DNA of 64,000 bases from Streptomyces atratus (lineage in GTDB: Bacteria > Actinomycetota > Actinomycetes > Streptomycetales > Streptomycetaceae), in contig NZ_FPJO01000002.1 of the NCBI RefSeq assembly GCF_900119365.1, positions 248,001-312,000 on the forward strand. The letters run 5' to 3'. Below the pieces are notes generated by a model. The model was not told the origin of the DNA. It was given only the letters and a program-made list of their open reading frames with translations, and did not search any database. Position 1 is the first letter of the stretch; the number at the start of each line of letters is the position of its first letter. A program made the position numbers and the translations under genes. Below are positions 8,478 through 16,120 of this stretch, piece by piece.

Positions 8478-8525
8478 ACACGCGCGGGGCCCCGGGAGTG
8501 CGCACTCCCGGGGCCCCGCGCGTGT
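8478..8525. terminator. 48-bp perfect palindromic terminator
   Basis: The sequence is self-complementary over all 48 bases (centre between 8501 and 8502), giving a 22-24 bp G/C stem. It sits between the stop at 8445 and the convergent dapC stop at 8536 and would work in both directions. Confidence 0.85.
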
Positions 8526-8535
8526 ACCGCCGCTC

Positions 8536-9630
8536 TCAGGACAGCCGCTTGACCGCTGCCGCCACCCGCTCGTCCGTCGCCGTGAACGCCACCCGTACGA
8601 AGCGGTCGCCGGCCGGTCCGTAGAAGTCGCCCGGCGCCACCAGGATGCCCAGCTCCGCCAGGTGCGCCACGGTCTCCCAGCACGGCTCGTCGCGCGTCGC
8701 CCACAGGTAGAGGCTCGCCTCGCTGTGCTCGATGCGGAAGCCGTGCGCCTCCAGCGCGGTGCGCAGGGCCGCGCGCCGCTCCGCGTACCGGGCCCGCTGC
8801 TCGGCGACGTGCTCGTCGTCGCCGAGCGCCGCGACCGTCGCCGCCTGGACCGGGGCGGGCGTCATCATGCCGCCGTGCTTGCGGATCAGCAGCAGCTCGC
8901 TCAGCACCGTCGGGTCGCCCGCGATGAATGCCGCGCGGTATCCGGCCAGGTTGGAGCGCTTGGAGAGCGAGTGGACGGCGACGATGCCCTCGTACGTACC
9001 GCCGCAGACGTCCGGGTGCAGCACGGAGACCGGTTCGGCCTCCCAGCCCAGCTCCAGGTAGCACTCGTCGCTGAAGACCAGCACGCCGTGCTCGCGGGCC
9101 CAGGCGACGATCCGGGTCAGCTCGTCCTTGGCCAGGACGCGGCCGGTCGGGTTGGACGGCGAGTTGAGCCAGAGCAGCTTCAGCCCGGCCGGGTCCAGCT
9201 CGGTCGGGTCGTCGTAGACGACGGGCTCGGCGCCGCAGAGCCGGGCGCCCACCTCGTAGGTCGGGTAGGCGAGCCGCGGGTAGGCCACCTTGTCGCCCGC
9301 GCCGAGTCCGAGCTGGGTCGGCAGCCAGGCCACCAGCTCCTTGGAGCCGACGACCGGCAGTACGTGCCCGTGCGTCACCCCGACCGCGCCGAGCCGCCGC
9401 TCCACCCATCCGGCGATCGCGTCGCGCAGCTCGGTGGTCCCCCACACCGTCGGATAGCCGGGGCTGTCCGCCGCGGCGACCAGCGCCCGCCGGATCAGCT
9501 CGGGCACCGGGTCGACGGGGGTGCCGACGGACAGGTCCACGATGCCGTCCGGGTGGGCCGCAGCCGTCGATTTGCAGGGCTCGAGCTTGTCCCAGGGGAA
9601 GACCGGGAGACGGGAGGAGACTGCGGACAC
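8536..9630 (-). CDS. dapC: Succinyldiaminopimelate transaminase
   Basis: A 364-residue class I/II PLP-dependent aminotransferase that makes N-succinyl-LL-2,6-diaminopimelate. Fold-type I landmarks are NSPSNPTG (156-163), D188/Y191 in FSDECYLE and the Schiff-base K224 in SLSKRSN. The actinobacterial DapC start VSAVSSRLPVFPWDKLEP begins at GTG 9630, preceded by a weak purine run; the longer frame to 9714 is unlikely. It lies directly downstream of fdxA on the same strand (about 150 bases), an arrangement common in actinobacteria. Confidence 0.92.
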   Translation of the reverse strand: MSAVSSRLPVFPWDKLEPCKSTAAAHPDGIVDLSVGTPVDPVPELIRRALVAAADSPGYPTVWGTTELRDAIAGWVERRLGAVGVTHGHVLPVVGSKELVAWLPTQLGLGAGDKVAYPRLAYPTYEVGARLCGAEPVVYDDPTELDPAGLKLLWLNSPSNPTGRVLAKDELTRIVAWAREHGVLVFSDECYLELGWEAEPVSVLHPDVCGGTYEGIVAVHSLSKRSNLAGYRAAFIAGDPTVLSELLLIRKHGGMMTPAPVQAATVAALGDDEHVAEQRARYAERRAALRTALEAHGFRIEHSEASLYLWATRDEPCWETVAHLAELGILVAPGDFYGPAGDRFVRVAFTATDERVAAAVKRLS

Positions 9631-9780
9631 GGATCTCTGCTTTCTCGTACGGGGGTCACGCGGGACACGCACGGGGTCGCGGGGGGTCTCGGACCGCTCG
9701 TCACCCGGGTGCAAAAACGCCTCGGTCCCGCACGGTGACGAGCCGTACGGGACCGGGGCGGCGCACGTGCTGGCCGCCGA

Positions 9781-10101
9781 CTACTGGTTCTGCGGCGGCA
9801 GCGCGGCGATGAACGCGTGGTCGCGCTCGATCAGGCCCAGCTTGGAGGCACCACCGGGCGACCCGAGGTCGTCGAAGAACTCGACATTCGCCTTGTAGTA
9901 GTCCTTCCACTCCTCCGGGGTGTCGTCCTCGTAGAAGATGGCCTCGACCGGGCACACCGGCTCACAGGCGCCACAGTCGACGCATTCGTCCGGGTGGATG
10001 TACAAGGACCGCTGGCCCTCGTAGATGCAGTCGACGGGGCACTCTTCGATGCAGGCCTTGTCCTTTACGTCGACACAAGGCTGCGCGATGACGTAGGTCA
10101 C
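9781..10101 (-). CDS. fdxA: Ferredoxin (FdxA, 7Fe/8Fe type)
   Basis: A 106-residue iron-sulfur electron carrier. Cysteines C9, C17, C21 and C25 in the first half and C40, C43, C46 and C50 (ECVDCGACEPVCP) in the second supply a [4Fe-4S] and a [3Fe-4S] or second [4Fe-4S] cluster. The C-terminal acidic extension (FYEDDTPEEWKDYY) is typical of actinobacterial FdxA. GTG 10101 is preceded by GAGGAGGAACG. It is divergent from a GNAT gene and upstream of dapC. Confidence 0.95.
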   Translation of the reverse strand: MTYVIAQPCVDVKDKACIEECPVDCIYEGQRSLYIHPDECVDCGACEPVCPVEAIFYEDDTPEEWKDYYKANVEFFDDLGSPGGASKLGLIERDHAFIAALPPQNQ

Positions 10102-10218
10102 GCTGTCGTTCCTCCTCGGTAGGGCGTTGGCTCTCGCGCGGGAGCGCGGCGTCGTCGATGCCCGCCCCTAGTATCTCCGTTCCGGGGCACGAACCGAACA
10201 GGAGGGGCGTACAGAGCT

Positions 10219-11220
10219 GTGGAATTCACCATCGGCGGACAGCTCAGGGTCCGAATCACACCTGCTGACGTGGGCAAACGGGTATCAGTCCGGCGTGTGT
10301 GCGAGACCGACCCACAAGGAGCGACGTTTGCCGACACGGTAGGGGTTCTCACATCGTGGGACGATGGTGTGCTCTCGATCACACCGAAGAGCGGTGAATC
10401 CGTCCGCATCCCGGAATCGGTTCTGGTGGCGGGCAAGGTGGTGCCCGCGGCTCCGGCCCGGCGGCGCGGTCCTGCGGCCTCCTTCGAAGAGCTCGCGTCC
10501 GTCTGTGCCCGTGCCTGGCAGCCGGTGGAGAGCGAACCGCTGGGCGACTGGCGGCTGCGCGCGGCGCGGGGGTTCACCCGGCGCGCCAACTCCGTGCTGC
10601 CGCTCGGCGATCCGGGCGTCCCGCTCGACGAGGCGCTCGGGCATGTCCGGCAGTGGTACGGGGAACGGGACCTGCCCGCGTACATCCAGACCGCGACCGG
10701 CGCCGAGGGCACCCAGGAGCTGCTCTGCGCGGAGCTGGAGGAGCGCGGATGGCGCCGCGAGGTGACGGCTCAGGTGCGCACCGCCGGGCTCGCCCCGATC
10801 GGCGATCTGGACGCGGACGTGTCCCGGGTGCGGCTGAGCCGGGACCTCGACGAGAGCTGGCTCTCCCGCTACCAGCGCTTCGAGACCCCGGGCCCGCACG
10901 TCCTGGCGGTGCTGCGCGGCGGCCCCTCGGTGTGGTTCGCCTCGGTGCCCGGCGACAGCGAGGACGCGGCGCCCGCCGCGATCGGGCGGTGCGTGGTGGA
11001 CGGGCGGTGGGCCGGCTTCATGGCCGTCGAGGTCGATCCCGCGCACCGGCGCCGGGGGCTCGCCTCCGCCGTGATGACCGCGCTCGCCCGCAAGGCCCTG
11101 GAGGAGGGCGCTTCGGCGGCGTGGCTCCAGGTGGAGACGGACAACGAGGGGGCGCGGGCGCTGTACGAGGGCATGGGGTTCGCAGTCCATCACCTGTACC
11201 ACCACTTCCGGTCGGCGTGA
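10219..11220 (+). CDS. GNAT-family N-acetyltransferase
   Basis: A 333-residue protein with a C-terminal acetyl-CoA-binding GNAT domain (about 240-330): VEVDPAHRRRGLASAVM is motif A, followed by the ARALYEGMGF end block. The first 80 residues form a small beta-rich domain (VRITPADVGKRVSVRRV), and the middle is a degenerate GNAT-like half, so a two-domain acetyltransferase is likely. The substrate is unknown. GTG 10219 lies shortly downstream of a purine run (GGAGGGGCGTAC). The next gene follows after 18 bases and is probably cotranscribed. Confidence 0.85.
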   Translation: MEFTIGGQLRVRITPADVGKRVSVRRVCETDPQGATFADTVGVLTSWDDGVLSITPKSGESVRIPESVLVAGKVVPAAPARRRGPAASFEELASVCARAWQPVESEPLGDWRLRAARGFTRRANSVLPLGDPGVPLDEALGHVRQWYGERDLPAYIQTATGAEGTQELLCAELEERGWRREVTAQVRTAGLAPIGDLDADVSRVRLSRDLDESWLSRYQRFETPGPHVLAVLRGGPSVWFASVPGDSEDAAPAAIGRCVVDGRWAGFMAVEVDPAHRRRGLASAVMTALARKALEEGASAAWLQVETDNEGARALYEGMGFAVHHLYHHFRSA

Positions 11221-11238
11221 CGGGGACGGGCGGGCCCG

Positions 11239-12087
11239 ATGAACCCTGAACCCGCTGAGCGCCCGGACCGGGACGAGCTGCGCCGGCAGTTCGCCGAGGA
11301 GGCGCGCGCCGAGCGGCCGGACCTCGCGCTGCTCTGCCTGCTGCTGGGCGCGGTGGCCGATCCGGCGCTCGACGCGCACGGGATCGACGCGGCGCAGATC
11401 GAGCTGGACGAGCTGGCGGGACGGCTTCCGTACGGGATCCGGGGCGGCCGGGCCTGGGCCTCGGCACTGGCCGAACTGCTGGGTGAACGGTGCGGCTTCG
11501 CGGGCTCGTCGGCGGACTACCAGCGGCTGGAGTCGTCGCTCCTGCACGAGGTGCTGCGCAGGCGGCGCGGGCTGCCGATCCTGCTGTCCGTGGTGTGGAT
11601 CGAGGTCGCGCGGCGGGCGGGCGCTCCGGTGTACGGGGTGGCGCTGCCCGGCCATTTCGTCGTCGGCTTCGGCGATCCGGCCGAGCGGGTGCTGGCCGAC
11701 CCCTTCGACGGGGGCCGGCCGATGACCGGGCAGGACGCCGAGCTGCTGGTCGCCGGGGCCACCGGGGAACCGCTGGAGGAGTCGATGCTGGCGCCCGCGC
11801 GGCTTCTGGAGATCGTGCTGCGGATCCTGAACAACATCAGGGCGTGGGCGGCGACCCGCCCCGAGCACACCGATGTGGCGCTGTGGGCGGTGGACCTGTC
11901 GCTGCTGCTCCCCTCGCATCCCGCCAGGCTCCGTTACGAGCGTGCGCAGCTGCTCGTCCAGAGCGGGCAGTTCCTGCGCGGGGCGGCGGAGATGGAGGAG
12001 TACGCGGACGTGGTCGACCGGGTCGAGCCCGCGGCGGCGGAGGCCATCCGGTACCGGGCCCGGGCGGCCCGCTCGTTGCTGAACTGA
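11239..12087 (+). CDS. SirB1/transglutaminase-like protein
   Basis: A 282-residue protein of the SirB1-N/transglutaminase-like family. Recognisable blocks are SSLLHEVLRRRRGLPILLSVVW-type helix, then GAPVYGVALPGHFVVGF with the conserved PGHF, and a helical TPR-like tail (RLRYERAQLLVQSGQFL). Family members are cytoplasmic and without firm enzymatic function. ATG 11239 follows GGGACGGGCGGGCCCG, 18 bases after the GNAT stop. It converges on the ribosomal protection gene with only 25 bases between and no obvious terminator. Confidence 0.8.
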   Translation: MNPEPAERPDRDELRRQFAEEARAERPDLALLCLLLGAVADPALDAHGIDAAQIELDELAGRLPYGIRGGRAWASALAELLGERCGFAGSSADYQRLESSLLHEVLRRRRGLPILLSVVWIEVARRAGAPVYGVALPGHFVVGFGDPAERVLADPFDGGRPMTGQDAELLVAGATGEPLEESMLAPARLLEIVLRILNNIRAWAATRPEHTDVALWAVDLSLLLPSHPARLRYERAQLLVQSGQFLRGAAEMEEYADVVDRVEPAAAEAIRYRARAARSLLN

Positions 12088-12112
12088 GCGCCGCCCCGCC
12101 CTGCGGGCCCCC

Positions 12113-14074
12113 TCAGACGACCCTGCGTACCGTGCGCAGCAGGTACTCCTTGCGGTTGAGCGGATCGCGGTCGGTGCGCGGCCGGTCCGGGGGCGTACCG
12201 ACGACCGCGCGGTAGCTGTCGAATTCGGACTCCAGGACCCCTTCGCCGCGCGTCAGGGCCGGAAGCTGCTGCTGGAGTTCGTGGACGCGGGCCGCCGGGA
12301 TCCCGCCCTCCAGCACGCATGCGGAACCGTGCACGGCCGGTGTCCCCGGCACGGCCCCCAGGTGGGCGAGCACGGGCAGGAGCGGGCCGAGCAGGTCCGC
12401 GGGGAATTCCAGGCGGAAGCGGTGGGTCGGCTCGTGCACCGTGGTGCCGGCCTGCTTGAGCGCGCTCATCAGGACCAGCGGGGTCAGATTGCGGAAGTCG
12501 CCCGCGGTACTCAACGGGGACCAGTAGCCGGAATGCGTCATGGTGACGACGCAGTCGGTGACCTGCCAGCCGTGAATTCCCTGCCGCAGGGTCTCCGTCA
12601 CGGTCTCTTCCACCGCCCGCATCAGGGAGAAGGGCATCGATCCGAGCTCCACCGCAAGCCGGTACGCGATTCCGCTGCCGACAGGGGCGGGGTCGACCCT
12701 GAGGCCGATGGTCGCCAGAAAGGGATTCCCGTTCTGATCGATGATCTCGTACGCCGCTCCGCTGCCGTTCGGCCGTTCCAGGCAAATGGTCTTGGTCTCG
12801 CGGAAGGTGACACCGATTCCGAATCCGTCGGCCAGCGTCGCTTGGATGACCTCCTTCTGCACTTCGCCGTAGAGCGAGACCGAGACCTCCTTCCGGACGT
12901 CGTCCTGACGCAGATTGATCAGTGGGTCCTGCTCGGCGAGTTGCGCAAGCGCGAAGTGCAGTTCGCCCCGGCTCGCCGGAGGGCAGGGCACCACGACCGA
13001 TTCCAGCGTCGGCGGAGCGAACGACCGGCTCGGTGCGGCCCGGTCCGGCGCGCCGACCGGATCACCGACCCGGATACCGTCGAGCCCCCGGAGCTTCGCG
13101 ATCCGGCCCGCGCCGACCTCCGCCCGGCGCACGGCCGAGCCGCGGTCGAAGACGCTGATCCCGGTCACCTTGCCCTCGGCACGCCCGTCGCCCCGGCCGA
13201 ACGGCAGCCGGTCGCGGATGCGCAGCGTGCCCGAGAACATCCGGACGTACGCCGTCCTCTCGCCTCCCTGTCCGCGCTCCACCTTGAAGACCGTGCCCGA
13301 GACCGGCCCGCCGGGATCGCCCCCGCTCGCGGGCAGCAGCTCCCGGACCCCGCCGATCAGGGCGTCCACCCCGACGCCGGTGATCGCCGAGCCGAAGTAC
13401 ACCGGATGCACCAGCGCCCGCCCGGTCTGCGCCGCGAGCTCCTGGCGCAGCCTGCCGTAAGGGAGCGGCGCGGCGTTCTCGACGTACGCGTCCAGAAGGG
13501 CGTCGTCGTGGTCGGCGAGCAGTTCGGTCAGCCGGTCGGTGAAGCCGGTATCGGCTCCGGTGTACGCCGTGCAGCGGGCGTCCCGGCCGCCCGGTCCGTC
13601 GACCGAGCCCATGGCGACCACGGCCGGGGTCAGCTTCTCGGCGATGCTCCGCAGCACGGCCTCGCCGCGCGCGCCGCCGCGGTCGACCTTGTTCACGAAG
13701 ATGAGCGTCGGAATGCGCAGGCGCCGCAGTGTCCGCATCAGAACGCGGGTCTGCGCCTGTACGCCCTCCACCGCGGAAATGACCAGCACGGCGCCGTCGA
13801 GCACACTCAGCACCCGCTCCACCTCGGCGATGAAATCCGGGTGACCGGGGGTGTCGATCAGGTTGACGGTGGTGTCGTCGACGGCGAACGAGACGACGGC
13901 GGACTTGATCGTGATGCCGCGTTGCCGTTCGAGTGCCAGGGAATCGGTCTGGGTGCTGCCGTCGTCGACGCTGCCGATCTCGTCGATGACACCGGCGGTG
14001 TGGAGCAGCCGCTCGGTCAGGCTCGTCTTACCGGCGTCGACATGCGCCAGAATTCCCAGATTCAGCGTGTGCAC
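12113..14074 (-). CDS. TetM/OtrA-type ribosomal protection GTPase
   Basis: A 653-residue EF-G-like GTPase closest, by memory of sequence, to OtrA of S. rimosus (tetracycline self-resistance). It frees tetracycline-type drugs from the 30S A site. G1 is AHVDAGKT (10-17), G3 DTPGH (74-78), G4 NKVD (128-131). The C-terminal domains include YEIIDQNGNPF and GWQVTDCVVTMTHSGYW, both typical of the family, and the protein ends RKEYLLRTVRRVV. Length is normal. GTG 14074 has GGAG four bases upstream, inside an overlapping short upstream frame (see 14028-14138). Whether it confers resistance or is a housekeeping paralogue cannot be told. Confidence 0.88.
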   Translation of the reverse strand: MHTLNLGILAHVDAGKTSLTERLLHTAGVIDEIGSVDDGSTQTDSLALERQRGITIKSAVVSFAVDDTTVNLIDTPGHPDFIAEVERVLSVLDGAVLVISAVEGVQAQTRVLMRTLRRLRIPTLIFVNKVDRGGARGEAVLRSIAEKLTPAVVAMGSVDGPGGRDARCTAYTGADTGFTDRLTELLADHDDALLDAYVENAAPLPYGRLRQELAAQTGRALVHPVYFGSAITGVGVDALIGGVRELLPASGGDPGGPVSGTVFKVERGQGGERTAYVRMFSGTLRIRDRLPFGRGDGRAEGKVTGISVFDRGSAVRRAEVGAGRIAKLRGLDGIRVGDPVGAPDRAAPSRSFAPPTLESVVVPCPPASRGELHFALAQLAEQDPLINLRQDDVRKEVSVSLYGEVQKEVIQATLADGFGIGVTFRETKTICLERPNGSGAAYEIIDQNGNPFLATIGLRVDPAPVGSGIAYRLAVELGSMPFSLMRAVEETVTETLRQGIHGWQVTDCVVTMTHSGYWSPLSTAGDFRNLTPLVLMSALKQAGTTVHEPTHRFRLEFPADLLGPLLPVLAHLGAVPGTPAVHGSACVLEGGIPAARVHELQQQLPALTRGEGVLESEFDSYRAVVGTPPDRPRTDRDPLNRKEYLLRTVRRVV

Positions 14075-14138
14075 GAAACTCCATGTCCTCAAGATCGGTG
14101 GCAATTCCCGCCTGAATGAACATGAGAGTTCCTCGCAT
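14028..14138 (-). CDS. Possible leader peptide overlapping the ribosomal protection gene
   Basis: A 36-codon frame starts at ATG 14138 with a strong AAAGGAG 7 bases upstream and ends TAA at 14028. It covers the GTG start of the protection GTPase in another frame, so ribosomes on it pass over that start. It opens MRGTLMFIQAGIATDLEDME. Its ribosome site is clearly better than that of the main gene. Ribosomal protection genes such as tet(M) are known to be controlled by leader peptides, so a drug-sensing attenuator is possible. It is too short for coding statistics and could be chance. Confidence 0.45.
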   Translation of the reverse strand: MRGTLMFIQAGIATDLEDMEFRAHAESGNSGACRRR

Positions 14139-14627
14139 GACCCGCTCCTTTGTCGGTCGACTTCAGTGGCGAGTACATCAGAGGGGCAAACCCCTCGACA
14201 ACCGATTTAGCGGCCGCTTACGACGTCGACCCGAATCCGAGGTGCCCTCGCGGGGAATCCGGCAGACCGCCGGACTCGCCCCGTCCGACCGGCGCGCCGA
14301 GCGGCATCCGTCAACTCCCTTTCTGGCGAAGCAGGTTCAGTGGATCCGAGAGGCCGCCACGAGGCGCGCGACGACCGCGCCGCCGCACGAAAGGGGTCGG
14401 CAGACGGGTGGGACCGCGCCACCCAAACCTCACGCGTCGCCGTGTGCAGTCCAACGGGTGATTATCGGCTCCACTCCACCCGAAGAGCCCCACGGCGTAG
14501 CTCCAATGCTGCACTCCCCGATGGCGCAAATTCGAATTCGGGCTGACGGTGGATCACGTCGCCACTGCGCCACACTGAGTCGACATCCCGTCACTCTTCG
14601 CAGTTGCGGCGGAAGGAATGTGTTCAG
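14139..14627. other. Divergent regulatory region between protection GTPase and repeat protein
   Basis: 489 bases with no supported gene. It holds promoters for both sides. A 6-bp hairpin (GAGGGG/CCCCTC, 14181-14196) lies 43 bases upstream of the leader frame on the minus strand. A small AT-rich palindrome (ATTCGAAT) lies near 14530 toward the plus-strand gene. Base composition is less GC-rich than the flanks. Confidence 0.4.
14181..14196 (-). promoter_or_regulatory. Small hairpin in the leader of the ribosomal protection gene
   Basis: GAGGGG, four loop bases, then CCCCTC. It lies upstream of the AAAGGAG site of the short leader frame and might take part in attenuation, but it has no U run and the stem is short. 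Confidence 0.3.
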
Positions 14628-15896
14628 ATGCGCTCTGCCCGCACACTGTTCGCTTCGGCCGCTGTCACAGCGGTCCTCGCCATCACCGGCCCGTCCGCGT
14701 ACGCCATGGTCGCGTCGGGCGACTCGGGCCACGACAACGGTTACTCGTCCTCGCACGGCGACGACTACGGAAAGTCCGACCGCGGCGGCGACCGCGGTGA
14801 CCGCGGGGACCGCGGTGACGACCGCGGCGGCCGGGGCGACCACGGCGACCGCGGCGGCGACCGCGGCGACCGTGACAGGCCGTACGGTGGCGTGCGCACC
14901 GGCGGCGGATTCATGGCCTCCGTGATCGCCGACGACGAAGGCGGCCGCGGCGGCGGTCGTGGCGGCGACGAAGGCGGCCGCGGCGGCGACCGGGGCGGCG
15001 ACGAAGGCGGCCGTGGCGGCGACGAAGGCGGCCGTGGCGGCGACGAAGGCGGTCGTGGCGGCGACCGTGGCGAGGGCGGCGGCGGTCGCGGCGACCACGG
15101 CCGTCCGCGTGGCGGTGTCCACACCGGCGGCGGCTTCATGGCGGCCGTGTTCACCAGCGACGAGGGCGGTCGTGGCGGCGACGAGGGCGGTCGCGGCGGC
15201 GACCGGGGCGGCGACGAAGGCGGCCGCGGCGGCGACCGGGGCGGCGACGAAGGCGGCCGTGGCGGCGACGAAGGCGGCCGTGGCGGCGACGAAGGTGGCC
15301 GCGGCGGCGACCGGGGCGGCGACGAAGGCGGCCGCGGCGGCGACCGGGGCGGCGACGAAGGCGGCCGTGGCGGCGACGAAGGCGGCCGTGGCGGCGACGA
15401 AGGTGGCCGCGGCGGCGACCGGGGCGGCGACGAAGGCGGCCGCGGCGGCGACCGCGGTGGCTACGGCGACCGCGGCGGCGACGAGGGCGGCCGCGGCGGC
15501 GACCGCGGTGGTCGCGGCGACCACGACCGTCCGTCCGGCGGCGTCCGCGCCGGCGGCGGATTCATGGCCTCCGTGATCGCCGACGACGAGGGCGGCCGCG
15601 GCGGCGGCCGCGGCGGCGACGAAGGCGGCCGTGGCGGCGACGAAGGCGGTCGCGGCGGCGACGAAGGCGGCCGCGGCGGCGACGAAGGCGGTCGCGGCGG
15701 CGACCGGGGCGGCGACCGCGGTGGCTACGGCGACCGCGGCGGCGACCGGCCCCGTGGTGGTGTGCACGCCGGTGGTGGCGGCATGGCGATGACCGGTGGC
15801 GGTCTGGCCGCCGGCTCGGCGCTGCTGCTCGGCGGTGTCGGCGTCGGCGCGTACAAGCTGCGCCGCCGCCAGTCGACGGGTGGCGCGATGGCCTGA
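14628..15896 (+). CDS. Secreted Gly/Asp/Arg-repeat surface protein with sortase-like tail
   Basis: A 422-residue exported protein. The signal peptide covers residues 1-26 (cleavage after SAYA). Residues 51-373 are nearly all Gly, Arg, Asp and Glu, built from GGDEGGR and GGDRGGDEGGR units. Four boxes of the form RPxGGVxxGGGxMA occur at 84-97, 159-172, 301-314 and 374-387. The last runs into MAMTG (386-390), then a hydrophobic helix (LAAGSALLLGGVGVGAY) and KLRRR, the layout of a sortase signal with MAMTG in place of LAxTG. A class F sortase follows. ATG 14628 has GGAAGGAA upstream. A structural or ion-binding wall protein is inferred. Confidence 0.82.
   Translation: MRSARTLFASAAVTAVLAITGPSAYAMVASGDSGHDNGYSSSHGDDYGKSDRGGDRGDRGDRGDDRGGRGDHGDRGGDRGDRDRPYGGVRTGGGFMASVIADDEGGRGGGRGGDEGGRGGDRGGDEGGRGGDEGGRGGDEGGRGGDRGEGGGGRGDHGRPRGGVHTGGGFMAAVFTSDEGGRGGDEGGRGGDRGGDEGGRGGDRGGDEGGRGGDEGGRGGDEGGRGGDRGGDEGGRGGDRGGDEGGRGGDEGGRGGDEGGRGGDRGGDEGGRGGDRGGYGDRGGDEGGRGGDRGGRGDHDRPSGGVRAGGGFMASVIADDEGGRGGGRGGDEGGRGGDEGGRGGDEGGRGGDEGGRGGDRGGDRGGYGDRGGDRPRGGVHAGGGGMAMTGGGLAAGSALLLGGVGVGAYKLRRRQSTGGAMA
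14778..15746 (+). repeat. Coding repeat array (GGC GGC GAC GAA/CGG units)
   Basis: Almost a kilobase of 21- and 33-bp units encoding GGDEGGR and GGDRGGDEGGR. Units differ mainly by synonymous changes in Gly and Arg codons and occasional Asp/Tyr swaps. Such arrays expand and contract by slippage, so copy number may vary between strains or assemblies. Confidence 0.9.
15195..15410 (+). repeat. Perfect 108-bp tandem duplication inside the repeat gene
   Basis: Bases 15195-15302 and 15303-15410 are identical, including a rare synonymous GGT codon near the end of each copy. Each encodes 36 residues (11+11+7+7). Identity at synonymous sites points to a recent in-frame duplication. Confidence 0.88.
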
Positions 15897-16036
15897 CCGG
15901 GCCAGATCCAGCCGGTCGTTTCGCTGTCGCGGCCGCTGCCCCTCGGGGCGGCGGCCGCGGCGGCTGCTTTTCCCCCCTGATAAATCCCGGATAAGCCACG
16001 GACCGACCCTCCGCTCCCCCGCTCCTCCCCCCTCCG

Positions 16037-16082
16037 TTCCTCTCCCCCCTCCCCCTCCCCCTCCCCCTCCCTCCTCCTCCCC
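16037..16082 (+). repeat. 46-base pure pyrimidine tract with CCCCCT repeats
   Basis: Between the repeat-protein gene and the sortase the plus strand is uninterrupted C/T for 46 bases, extending to about 70 with one G. The minus strand has several runs of five or six G separated by single A, enough for a G-quadruplex; a triplex is also possible. It lies 40-85 bases before the sortase start. Confidence 0.85.
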
Positions 16083-16120
16083 ATCCCCTTCAACACCGCA
16101 CAATCGAAAGGCACGTTCCC

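Noticed and set aside
8478-8525. The 48-bp palindrome as an attachment site or replication origin
   Set aside because: It sits between two convergent stop codons, where a bidirectional terminator is expected, and no recombinase gene is near.
12113-14074. Recent horizontal transfer of the ribosomal protection gene
   Set aside because: No integrase, transposase or flanking direct repeats are visible, and its codon use looks like that of the neighbours.
14778-15746. Regular repeats that could suggest a CRISPR array
   Set aside because: The repeats are in-frame codons without unique spacers and lie inside a secreted protein gene.
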